Source of the DNA: Eriocheir sinensis
Taxonomy: Eukaryota > Arthropoda > Malacostraca > Decapoda > Varunidae
NCBI RefSeq assembly: GCF_024679095.1
Contig: NC_066522.1
Coordinates: 5,653,558 to 5,717,557, forward strand
Direction of reading: 5' to 3'
DNA: 64,000 nucleotides
A program made the position numbers and the translations under genes. The notes beneath the pieces were generated by a model, which saw only the letters and a list, made by a program, of their open reading frames with translations, ran no database searches and was not told the origin of the DNA. This document shows, one piece after another, positions 34,386-48,625 of this stretch. The stretch's first letter is position 1. Each line of letters begins with the position of its first letter.

Positions 34386-34821
34386 AATGGCACGGTTCCC
34401 CTGCCAGCCTAAATGGCACAGTTCCCCTGCTAGCCTACATGGCACGGTTCCCCTGCCAACCTACATAGTACGGTTCCCCTGCCAGCCTACATAGCACGGC
34501 TCCCTGCCAGCCTACATGGCACGGTTCCCCTGCCAGCCTACATGGAACGGGTCCCCTGCCAGCCTACATGGCACGGTTCCCCTGCCAGCCTACATGGCAC
34601 GGTTCCCCTGCCAGCCTACATAGTACGGTTCCCCTGCCAGCCTACATGGCACAGTTCCCCTGCCAGCCTACATGGCACAGTTCCCCTGCCAGCCTACATG
34701 GCACGGTTCCCCTGCCAGCCTACATGGCACGGTTCCCCTGCCAGCCTACATGGCACGGTTCCCCTGCCAGCCTACATGGCACGTGCATGTCCACTTGGCA
34801 CGGTCACCCTGCCAGTCAAGT
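34386..34821 (+). repeat. 26-bp minisatellite, about 16 copies
   Basis: The unit GGCACGGTTCCCCTGCCAGC followed by CTACAT recurs with few substitutions (GGCACA, TAGTAC, TAGCAC variants). Because 26 is not a multiple of 3, each frame passes through all three phases, so overlapping frames give the same 26-residue repeat peptide. Confidence 0.95.
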
Positions 34822-35620
34822 AACAACCTAGCGTATATATGACAGAGGTGGAGACAGGGAGAGGGGACAATCCGGGGTCATATATCTCCCAGCTATTCAG
34901 CCTGAATATACCTGCGAGCCTTTGCTAACTCAACTAGTAATGCCACTCTGCCACCATAATTTACCACCCTTTACCAGGCAGTGGATTCTGCCAATATCTG
35001 CCACAGCATCAATAAATCAGGCCCTTCCAACTTATATCATGCATCTCTCTCTCTCTCTCTCTCTTCAAGTCTTTCCCTTCCCCTCCTTAATTCAGCAGCC
35101 CATTTTTGTACTGTTGATAAAGCTAGAGCGTCATCGCCTAATGTAGCAACCATGTCAGCATGAATGCCCTTGGGGGTCAAACCCTTTCTGTGCAGGTACT
35201 TGATAACACCACAGTGCCAAATATTGTCCTTTTTTTTAAGAGTCCTTACTACTCATTTTTGAAGTCTTCTTTTGACCATTAGATATGGCTTTACCTGGAA
35301 AGAAATATTCCAGACATTAATAAGGAGAGTTGAACTTCATGCATGTCGGATTTAATCACTCAAGCATCACTCCTTCTTAGTCAGCCTACTAACTTTTCAG
35401 TTCACCGAATCTGTGGTGGATAGATGAGGGGGAGAGAGGGGAGGGAAACATGGTGGCTGCGGATTATTCGTAGTAGATATACTGACCACAACCACGGGGG
35501 GGCTAACGGCGGGACGGGGATGTAGTTGGTACACGTGTGGCTGGGTTGTTAAATGTCCCTTTTTATTGTCAAAGTTGACCTTTCATTCTACTGTTAAACG
35601 AGGAGTGCGGAAGGGGATTT
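34822..35620. other. Unassigned sequence
   Basis: Includes a short (CT)n at 35044-35064. No gene or RNA recognised. Confidence 0.4.
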
Positions 35621-35731
<111 letters not shown>

Positions 35732-36306
35732 ATGATGTTGATCCAGTTTCTTATCATCACTTTTACTCCCGGAAAAAAATATAAGGTGCGGTCTAGGAGA
35801 CAGGACATAAATAAATAAAATATCAAACAGTTTAAAATATATATAATTTTACAATATGAATAATACAACTTGTTTGCTTTGGGTAACCCGCCATGCTTTC
35901 ATTATTCTTTTTACTATTTTTGTAGTTTACTTTTTCCTCCTTTTTCTTCTATCTTTCGCAATCATTGACGCTTCCTCAAACACTTTTTGCTACATTTGCC
36001 TAAACATCTTTCTGCTGTTCCTGGGACACTACCTTGATATTTTCAATAACACACAATTATAAGACCACGAAACAATGTCCTTGATCTTTTCCATTGCTGC
36101 ATATATTGTTAAATGTCCTTGGCTTTTGTTACATCTCTGGGAATCTTTATGAATCACGCTCACGCGACGCCCGCGTCCACCCCTACAACTCGGGAGTAAA
36201 AAAGTGAGAGGCTCCCCCTGCCTCCCACCAAACCCCAACTCGGTATTTGGCAGCCACGGCTTTAACCTGTTCCAGCATGGGCTTTCATCCCTGGCTGGGT
36301 TAACTC

Positions 36307-36307
<1 letters not shown>

Positions 36308-36391
<84 letters not shown>
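36308..36391. repeat. (AAT)n microsatellite
   Basis: About 28 units. Confidence 0.97.
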
Positions 36392-36392
<1 letters not shown>

Positions 36393-36614
36393 TAAGATTA
36401 TAAAGGAAAAGTACACCCCCGTGCCAGCCGGCGGAAGATGGGTAGAGGGGCGTGACCTGACTTCCGACCTTGCCTCTGAACAGCCATTGTCCTATATAGA
36501 GCGAGATGACACATGAGCCACCTAAGTTCCCTTGAAGAAGCGAAAGTGAAACTAATCGGGAATAAACTCATCTCAAATACACTCCTGCACTCAACTTGTC
36601 GAAAATGTCCTTAC

Positions 36615-36624
36615 AATAATAATG

Positions 36625-36700
<76 letters not shown>

Positions 36701-36746
36701 GAATAAGAATAAGAATAAGAATATTATTATTATTATTATTACTATT
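36615..36746. repeat. Mosaic AAT-AATGAT-AATAAG-ATT array
   Basis: AAT units change to an AATGAT hexamer (about five copies), then an AATAAG hexamer (about four), then switch to ATT, giving an inverted-repeat junction near 36720. Confidence 0.95.
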
Positions 36747-36958
36747 ATTAAAATTATTATTATACTTCCCCTAATACTAGTTACTACCACTTTTAAAACG
36801 CGATATCAGCATCAATATCCCTCACTCACAATGTTAGGTATCCTTACCATTAAGAGATTGTTTTATAAATTAACCTCGTAGTACCAGGTAAGATCAGTCA
36901 CCCGCTCACTTACTTATTCCATCCCACTACACGAGCACCTGAAGGACACGACCACACG

Positions 36959-36961
<3 letters not shown>

Positions 36962-37036
<75 letters not shown>
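36962..37036. repeat. (AC)n microsatellite
   Basis: About 37 units, ending 20 bp before a SINE head. Confidence 0.97.
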
Positions 37037-37038
<2 letters not shown>

Positions 37039-37057
37039 GGAGGCGGAGGGAGGAAGG

Positions 37058-37335
37058 GGGAGGCGGTGGCCGAGTGGTCAGCGTGCGGGAGTGATGAGCC
37101 CGGGGTCCTAGGTTCAAGTCTCACGGGTGAACGCTGACAAGTTTGAACCATCGTCCAGTGGCGGAATATTACCCACATGTTGCCTAGATCTTCAATCAAC
37201 CCTAACTTCAGCGAATTCGGTCAAGTGGAGCACCGGGAGCACCAGAGGCCAAGCAAGAGGCATATATCACGGCAGCCGCGATAAACAAAATTCGCCTGCG
37301 CCACTAACGGGCCATAGGCAGCACCTAAAAACACA
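37058..37335 (+). mobile_element. tRNA-headed SINE, family 1 subfamily B
   Basis: Head GTGGCCGAGTGGTCAGCGTG is very close to a Leu/Ser tRNA A box. B box TAGGTTCAAGTCTC. The body has 'GTCCAGTGGCGGAA', 'GGTCAAGTGGAGCACCGG', 'GCCAAGCAAG' and 'CATATATCACGGCAG'. The 3' end merges into a CA array, so this copy sits between two CA microsatellites. Confidence 0.75.
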
Positions 37336-37352
37336 GACACACACAAACACCT

Positions 37353-37354
37353 GT

Positions 37355-37448
<94 letters not shown>
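37353..37448. repeat. (AC)n microsatellite at SINE 3' end
   Basis: About 47 units. Confidence 0.97.
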
Positions 37449-37450
<2 letters not shown>

Positions 37451-38205
37451 CTACCCCTCGCTACTTTGGTGCAAATGTGAAGCAGCAAAATAATCCTAAA
37501 AAAAAGGGAATTGAAACAAGGAAATTAAAAAATGGACTAGCGTGGGGCGGTGTCTCATTATGAGTTTCTTTTCGTTTTCCTGGTTTGCAAATATATTCCG
37601 TGGAATATTTATTTATTACCTTGTGCTCCTCCCATACTTCTCATCTGTTCCATTTATATGTTCCGTTTCCATCAAATTAAAAAAAAAAATTCGGTTTAAA
37701 AAGCTGTGTTTACAATTCATTTCCTTTTTTTTCTGCACCTCAACACTGCCTGCTTCTTGTTCCATTTTCTGCCAATATATCTTAATTCCCAGAACACAGA
37801 ATTTGTTGAAAATGTATCATATTTTACCATTGTATCACCCTACCTACATTTCCAGATTAAGCCATCTGTAGAAGCTATCATTTAGTGTATCATCTCTCCA
37901 TTCCCGGAACACACGACGAGCTGAAAATTTATCACTCCCAAATATGCCATCTGTAAAACCGTTCATCATATTCTCCCATTAAATTACCTTCCCTCCATTC
38001 CTAAAAGATGCCATTTATCAGAACAATTTGGTGCACATTACGCTTCTTAAAAGGACGTACTTTCCAGCGCATCGCTCCCTAAGAATTGCTGTGAAGCGGA
38101 AAGACGTCAAAGAAGAAATTGTGTCTGAAAGATTATCGAGCAATGGAGGGAACATTATGGCGGCGTGATTATATTTATTGTGTTCATTTAAGGCTAAACG
38201 TAGAT

Positions 38206-38210
<5 letters not shown>
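37449..38210. other. Unassigned AT-rich sequence
   Basis: No recognised feature. A weak repetition of 'CCCGGAACACA'/'CCAGAACACA' near 37790 and 37903 is the only internal structure seen. Confidence 0.35.

Positions 38211-38287
<77 letters not shown>
38211..38287. repeat. (CT)n microsatellite
   Basis: About 38 units. Confidence 0.97.
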
Positions 38288-38291
<4 letters not shown>

Positions 38292-38321
38292 CCAATTACT
38301 TTTCTTTTTATTTTATTTTCA

Positions 38322-38651
<330 letters not shown>

Positions 38652-38970
38652 TTATTTATTATTTTTTTTTTTTTTACATGTCGTGAACGCAGTACCAAAT
38701 TTCGATGACTGAGTCTCAGCGACGGCACGATACGATCGTGCTGGAGGACAGCTCTTCGACACAGAATTTTACGTTACGTATAGAAGGGAAGTGCCTGAAT
38801 TATTCACTTTTGTTGATCCACAACGGTGACAAAAATTAGCGGGAGGTCTAAAACAATCTCTGGCAAAATGTGAACCTAATCCAACGCTTTGTTCCAGAGT
38901 TATTCCCGAAAAACGAGGGAACACGGCCTCTGAAACACTGCTTTTCCCACCAATGTTAAAACAAATAAAA

Positions 38971-39021
38971 TTGAGCCCCTCAAAGAGCCTACCTTCGCTA
39001 CAGGCAGTACCTAAAAAAGAA
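38971..39021 (+). mobile_element. SINE family 1, 3' end only
   Basis: 'CCCCTCAAAGAGCCTACC' and 'CGCTACAGGCAGTACCTAAA' match the 3' block of the family, with an A-rich tail. Confidence 0.45.
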
Positions 39022-39273
39022 AAGGAAGGCATTTTCACAAATGAGGTATGAAAACTTAATCAAACAGTTTTGCCCGAGCAGCTTAATTTAATTACTATTT
39101 GCGAACATTTCGTGGACCATTTCATTAGTCTTTCCATTAATACCCAGAAATATTTCCTCTCCTTCATTGAATGCATTTCTATTTATACTCGAAAATTTGA
39201 CATCTACAAATATTCGATGCTATCGTTACAGTGCCTCATTTCAATAACAGACAGATTGGTATGCGTACAACTT

Positions 39274-39443
39274 CAACTTACATTCCGACAACATTTGGCT
39301 AATGTTAACCGTTTGGTCTGTAAAAATGGTCATAGTTCAGAAATATGGTGCAAATGGCATCTTTTTATGGCAATTAGATAACTATGACCATTTTTACAGA
39401 CCAAACAGTTAACATTAGCCAAATGTTGTCGGAATATAAGTTG
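39274..39443. repeat. 64-bp near-perfect hairpin with 42-nt loop
   Basis: The arms 39274-39337 and 39380-39443 are reverse complements with two mismatches. In a minus-strand transcript both mismatches become G-U pairs, so the duplex would be continuous. The left arm starts CAACTTACATTCCGACAACA. No terminal duplications and no coding frame. Could be a foldback transposon or a hairpin RNA precursor. Confidence 0.9.
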
Positions 39444-39755
39444 TTTGTCTTGTCCATTGGAGTCATTTGCGACCATCCTGCCATCTCTACCGTGATGTTC
39501 AGATCAGGACCAAAGTCATGGTCTTAATAAATGCTATGGGGCTACAACTTTGACATGACCTCATGACCTTGTCCACCACTGCAGGCCCGGCAGACTTCAG
39601 TTTTCATGCAGACACAAGGACCATTGCTATGTGGGTTAGAATTGGTAACCTTTCCAGCTAGGCTGACCCCCCCTGGCTCCCGCTCTAATACTCGGCTGAG
39701 GATCCAACTACAGCTGGGAAGGACCCAGCTTAAATGAATATACTTGTATTACTGC

Positions 39756-39757
39756 CG

Positions 39758-39788
<31 letters not shown>

Positions 39789-39791
39789 GAC

Positions 39792-39845
<54 letters not shown>

Positions 39846-39846
39846 C

Positions 39847-39916
<70 letters not shown>
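39756..39916. repeat. (ACT)n-(AAT)n microsatellite
   Basis: About 10 ACT units, then about 42 AAT units with one GAC interruption. Confidence 0.97.
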
Positions 39917-39920
<4 letters not shown>

Positions 39921-40214
39921 CAATATTCATAATGACAAGGATAAAAATAAGAATTACAAATAATAGTAATTTGCTTCTCAGGTCGATGTTTTACTGGCTA
40001 TGGTAAAAAAAAAAATTCTAACATTCCGAAGGAATTTTAAATATATATATTTTTAAACTAAATTTCTACGCAATTTTTTTCTACCCGCACAAAATATAGC
40101 AAATATCTAAAGTAATAGTCAATGAATAGTGCTAATGTCAAATGCGAAGGTTCACATGTATGTGCTCAGAACCACCTACAGCAAAATATTTTGTTGCGCC
40201 GCAAAATTGTGGGT

Positions 40215-40710
40215 CACCTTATATCGCCTAGGCTACGAGGCACAGCACTAAACTATACCTACGGTGCCTCATTACTTCACCTGTCAACTGTATATTCCTC
40301 ATTACCTTGCCAAGGCTACGAGGCACAGCACAACACAGCAAACGGTATCTACGCTACCTCATTGCTTCACCTACAATAACTATGCCTCATCACTTAACCT
40401 ACAAACTATATCTACCTCATTACCTCGCCAAGGCTACGAGGCAGGCACTACAAAATAATCTACGGCACCTCATTACTTCACCTACCTACAAGCTGTATCT
40501 ACCTACAAACTATATCTGGCTCACTACCTCAAATACAAACTGTATCTGCCTCTCCATCCGAAACTGAGCTCTCTTTTCTACTTTCTTTCTCTCCTTTACG
40601 AGAGCAACAATTTGTGGGATTTTATTTTTGCCCTTGAACTGCTATCTTTTCTGTAAAAATAACATCCATCTCATTACTTTAGGCTACTAAGCTACGAGGT
40701 ACAACATAAC
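40215..40710. repeat. Degenerate tandem repeat with GGCTACGAGGCA core
   Basis: 'GGCTACGAGGCACAGCAC' occurs near 40229 and 40313, 'GGCTACGAGGCA' near 40431 and a decayed copy near 40690. Between them are variants of 'CCTCATTACTTCACCTAC' and 'AAACTATATCTACCTCA'. The period is about 85-120 bp and irregular. Confidence 0.65.
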
Positions 40711-42984
40711 ACTATATCTTGGGCAACTCAATGCATAAACAAAACAAAACGTGAATAGTCACTTAATATATTGGCATACATGAAATGAATGTTGGTTAGA
40801 TAGTCAGACCATGGCAGCGAAGAACCGGGTCGAGGCGTTTCGAACCCTAGAGCCGAGCGTGACGTCAAAAAAAAGCCATCTATTCTAAAAAAAAAATACT
40901 ATAATCCCCACAAAAACATAAATGAAATGACCCTAAATGAACGTATAAAAACTGTCAAGAAAAAAAGATAAGATAACACATCAATTAAATGAAGTACACA
41001 TGTAGGGGAAGCTGTGAAGACGAATTCCACAACACGAACGGTACACAACAGCTGATTCACTTAACCACCATCATGTTGCATGCCTCCAGCTAGCCATTAT
41101 TTTCCATCCTTTGCTCCCTCATGAATATTCTTGGCACATTAAGATACACCCAGGGCAGCAAATCCACACGGTCATGGTGCATTAACAGACGACGTATGTA
41201 TTAGGAGAAACATCTTGGTCACATCCGCCCTGCACCACGCCACAAGCCACGGACACGGGCTATGTAATACACAATACACCCTTCCATCGGGTACTTACAC
41301 TTATGGAGATGCCCCGCTGCGCCGGGTGCCCTTGGCCTTGTTTTCAGTTAATAACCACTAACTTTCACGCAGAATGCCGGAGGACACGAAAAAGTCACGG
41401 GAGGAATAGGATAACGTACCACACACACTACTACCACGAGCATCGCTGCCCGTGTCCGTTTTCTTTTGTTGGCTGGTGACGGCTGTCGATGTGTCCGTTG
41501 TTTTTTTCTGTTCCGTGCCGCGGTTTTTAAAAGTTTCTTGTTTCTTACACAAATACTGAATTACATGCTAGTAAGTTGTGATATATTTCTATCTTGCTAC
41601 TTGCATGTTTGTATATCTATCATGAAATCTATTTTCCTCATTAAACATATATAAAAACTACTCTAAAACTTATAGACTAGTTTCATTTATGAAAGTATTG
41701 GTCCTAGTTGTGAAAATGTAGCAAGCAACCGACTTTTATATTTTTGTTTAGAGCAATAAATCACCGCACTTGGACTAGGAGCACCTTATGCAACATCTAT
41801 TACGACCACATCTCTGTTAATCAATATTTTTCAATCAACTGCCAACCGCTTGACATTATTTTCAGACATGCATATTTCTGTGGCCAGAAGCTACAAGCGA
41901 GGCACGAGTACACTAGATGAACATTTTCTTGTCCACTCCCGTCACATACTGCATGCATATTGGCGGCTGAAACTAATGAAGCCGGTGAGCCTGTGTGACA
42001 ATGGCGGCTGCTGCATGACACGACGGGAGGTGTGCTCGTTGTGCTTCTACACCACAGTAAAGGGAGGTGGTGAAGGTGATGGCGGTGGTTGTACTGAAGC
42101 ATCATGACTAACACCACCACCATCACCACCACCTGACGGCCTGCGTGTCAGGGTCACCAGCCTGATTAGTGGGGTTGTTATTCCTGACAAACCTAATATC
42201 TACAGTTAGTCAAATTGTATGAGAGGTACTTAAAAAAAGTTACAAACTATATGTAGTTTTCTCCAAGCAGCAATGCACTTACTGGACGGGAAATTTGTTA
42301 GTGCAGGTCTGCCGCGCGACAAGATAGACGACGCCATCTTATAGTCTGCCAGACACAACCACCACAACACAAGCGAGGTGTGCTCTGGTTGATAGTTAAT
42401 GCTCGGTGTCTACATGGACACAGAGGAGCCACGACGGAGAGAACCCCGTCACGAGAAAATATTTGCCGATGTGTTCCTGACTCAAAAGAAAAAATATTCT
42501 CATGACATGTTAGTGACTTTGAGGCTTCATTGCCGTAAGGAGCCAACCTGACTGGATGCGGGAATCAAGGCAAACCAGGCAGTCCAGTTCTTTATTTTCT
42601 TCCCGACATACATACAACTTATAACCCGAAAAGCGTCAGTTTATAAAAAGGCTAAGCTAAAATCTATCATGTACAAAATAACTGTGTACATTGAAAAATA
42701 TAGGTAATAAATTAATGTTTCAAATGATTCAAACGTATTGTTATCGAGAACCTGTGTGCACTGAGCCATGAAGCTGGTAACCTAATAAAGAAATAATGAT
42801 ATTATTGTGTGCCATACTCTGTGGTAATCTTTGAGGCAGCATCACGTAGCAAAATGTAACGGGGCGCACGACGGGGACAGAGACACCATAATGATGCACG
42901 AAACTATTACTTTCGCCTTGGTCAAACATGTCTGTCAATAAGATAATGAGATTCTGTAACATAAGGCTAGTAATGCGTCAAACC

Positions 42985-42985
<1 letters not shown>
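40711..42985. other. Unassigned sequence
   Basis: 2.3 kb of mixed composition. A small B-box-like GGGTTCGAAACG on the minus strand near 40840 is next to A-runs. A GC-rich stretch lies at 41290-41530. Neither is strong enough to call. Confidence 0.35.

Positions 42986-42988
<3 letters not shown>

Positions 42989-43038
<50 letters not shown>
42989..43038. repeat. (AC)n microsatellite
   Basis: About 25 units. Confidence 0.97.
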
Positions 43039-43040
<2 letters not shown>

Positions 43041-43197
43041 GAACCGGCAGCCAGCCAGGCCTAACTTTTAGTAGAGACAAGCACGCCATCATGGTCCATT
43101 GTACGACAGCAAGAATTACTACGTTAGGCGCCCCTTTCCATCGTGAGCGGCTGTCCACTGAGGGCACTTTCTTGGATTACTTTTTAATACCCCAAGG

Positions 43198-43381
<184 letters not shown>

Positions 43382-43753
43382 ACGCGCACTTGCGGCTTTG
43401 TAGTAAATAATACAAGTTGTTATTAATGTTACGTGTTTATTTCCTTTATTTTCTGTCTCGTTTGGTATCTCAGCTTTCTTCCTTATGAAAATGATAAGCT
43501 CTTGTGCACTCTTTCTTAGTGCTGCTCCTATGTTATCATGGTCCCTTGTAAAGCCAACGAAACCTCTTAAAGGTGCCTTTCCCCGACGCCCTTCCTCATG
43601 TTTTGCATTTCAGCTTTTTGTTTTTTTCTCGTTTTTTTCCCTCTAACAGTCTACTTCTTTTACATTCAACATATTCTTTTTCCCTCGGAAAAAAAAACAC
43701 CTAATTTTGCCCTCTAATAGCTCCACTTTAGTCCTTAACTTGGAGAGCTCCAG

Positions 43754-43754
<1 letters not shown>

Positions 43755-43801
<47 letters not shown>
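43755..43801. repeat. (AC)n array at LINE truncation point
   Basis: About 23 units. LINE homology on the minus strand stops exactly at its right edge. Confidence 0.95.
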
Positions 43802-43804
<3 letters not shown>

Positions 43805-44692
43805 GAAATCGGAAAAGTACATCCTCAGGTCGTCCAACCGAGCTGAAGCAAAATGCCAGAAGCATCGCCTCTTCGGTGGGTCCAGAGGGTGTACAGGAGC
43901 GATAGGACAGAATACAGAAATAAGGTTGTGATCGGAGGAGCCCAACGGAGAGAACAGTTTGACAGAGTAAGCAGAAGGGTTAGAGGTAAGGAAGAGGTCT
44001 AGTATGTTGGGCCGGTCTCCAAGACGGTCGGGAATACGTGTAGGGTGCTGAACCAACTGCTCTAGCTCATTGAGGAGAGCAAAGTTGTAGGCTTGTTCAC
44101 CAGGCTGGTCAGTGAAAGAGGATGAAAGCCAAAGCTGGTGGTGAACATTGAAATCTCCTAGGACGGAGATTTCAGCGAAGGGAGAGTGGGTCAAGATGTG
44201 CTCCACTTTAGAGTTCAGGTAGTCAAAGAATTTTACATAGTTAGTAGAATTAGGTGAGAGATAAACAACACAGATGTATTTAGTAATAGAATGACAATGA
44301 AGTCTTAGCCAGATGGTGGAAAGTTCAGAAGAGTCAAGGTCGTGGGCACGAGAGCAAGTGATGTCGTTGCGTACGTAGACGCAACATCCAGCTTTGGATT
44401 GAAATTTAGGATAGAGATAGTAGGAAGGAACAGAGTAGAGATTGCTATCAGTAGCCTCAGAAACCTGTGCTTCGGTGAGGAAGAGAAGGTGAGGTTTAGA
44501 AGAGGAGAGATGGTGTTCCACAGAATAAAAATTAGAGTGAAGACAGCGAATGTTGCAGAAATTGAGAAGAAAGAGGTTCGAGGAGTTATCAAGACACCTC
44601 TCAGGTTGGCAGCCAGAAGGGGAATCCTCCCTGAGGGAATTTGTGGTCACCCCCCCAGGCGGGGACTCCGACGCATTGTTGTTGAACGCCAT
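43802..44692 (-). CDS. Jockey-like LINE endonuclease half, 3'-truncated
   Basis: An uninterrupted frame of about 297 codons from ATG. After a short polar N-terminus it encodes an APE-type endonuclease with the catalytic motifs intact: [11 protein letters not shown] (Asn), FLTEAQVSE (Glu), [12 protein letters not shown] (Asp, Asn), [11 protein letters not shown] and [10 protein letters not shown] (Asp, His). Such domains nick target DNA to prime reverse transcription. At 'YFSDFP' the reading passes into the (AC)n array, and the frame then stays open for about 50 further codons of unrelated sequence. RT is missing. An intact 5' half with a lost 3' half is the reverse of normal LINE truncation. 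The copy looks young. The family assignment to Jockey-like is inferred from the endonuclease. Confidence 0.8.
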
Positions 44693-44950
44693 TTTGAACT
44701 TTGAATTTTGGGAAAAGGTGTGAGTGTCGTGTGAATGTAGTGTGGTGTGGATAGAGAGAGGATCTGTCTATAGAGAGCATGCTGAACTACTCTCTGGTGT
44801 AGATGACACAATAGGGAAACGGTTAATGAGGTAATGGAAAGGGTCTATGGAGGGCTTCAGCACCCTCCTCACTTCCCATATATACCTCACCGGGAGTGGC
44901 TTGCGCCCGTTCGGTAGGTGTCTTCCTACCTACTCCAACCAAAAGAGAGA
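44693..44950 (-). promoter_or_regulatory. Likely LINE 5' untranslated and internal promoter region
   Basis: Lies directly upstream of the LINE start codon on its strand. Full-length LINEs of this type carry an internal promoter here. No specific initiator motif is defined by the sequence. Confidence 0.3.
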
Positions 44951-45092
44951 GATGGCTTTTACACACAAACAGATCAAATTACTGGAATGTAGAGGTCTTT
45001 GGGTGCTATCAGGAATGCTATGAGCTTATAGTTATTTCCCAAAAGATGTGAAATAAGAGCAGGACTTGGTAGGACCGAATCGTCAAAAACCA

Positions 45093-46790
<1,698 letters not shown>

Positions 46791-46837
46791 ACCACGAACA
46801 GTAACTACTAGCGTATTACTATCACAGTCCATTACTA

Positions 46838-47141
<304 letters not shown>

Positions 47142-47199
47142 AGCAAGGAGGAAATTTTCATCAGTTTAATTAGCATGGAGGAACGACGTTGGTTCTCGA

Positions 47200-47200
<1 letters not shown>

Positions 47201-47258
<58 letters not shown>
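47201..47258. repeat. (GT)n-(GA)n microsatellite
   Basis: About 9 GT units then about 20 GA units. Confidence 0.95.
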
Positions 47259-48143
<885 letters not shown>

Positions 48144-48269
48144 CGTGTGTGTAGTAGTTACTTATGTACAGCCACTTACTGTCTTCCTCCCTCTGCCTCT
48201 CTCACAACACAGCTTCCATTTTCCTTTGCCTTCTCCTCAAGCCAATATTCCCTTCGTGTGTTTGCATCT

Positions 48270-48625
48270 ATCTTACGTATACTCTTCCCCTTCCCTCTAT
48301 TATTTTCCTCTTTACACATTCAAATTTAGCATCAAACTCTTTAACCGATTTTCTCTTTTTTTCATGTTTGTTATTTTGTATATTTTGTGCGCTTCTTTTC
48401 TAATACCTTTTTTTGTTTCATTTTACATTTGTATCTTACGTATCTTTTATCTTACGTATACTCTTCCCCTTCCCTCTGTTATTTTCCTCTTTACACATCG
48501 AAATTTAACATCAAACTCTTTAATCGATTTTCTCTTTTTTCATGTATGTTATTTTGTTTATTTTGTGCGCTTCTTTTCTAACACCTTTTTTTTTTTATTC
48601 ATTTTACATTTGTATCTTATCAATT
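48270..48625 (+). repeat. 179-bp tandem duplication
   Basis: Both copies begin ATCTTACGTATACTCTTCCC and share 'TTTGTGCGCTTCTTTTCTAA', with about 10 differences and small T-run indels. The second copy starts at 48449. Confidence 0.9.

Noticed and set aside
40354..40531. let-7 microRNA gene on the minus strand
   Set aside because: TGAGGTAG is present, but the following bases do not match the mature sequence and no precursor hairpin is apparent.
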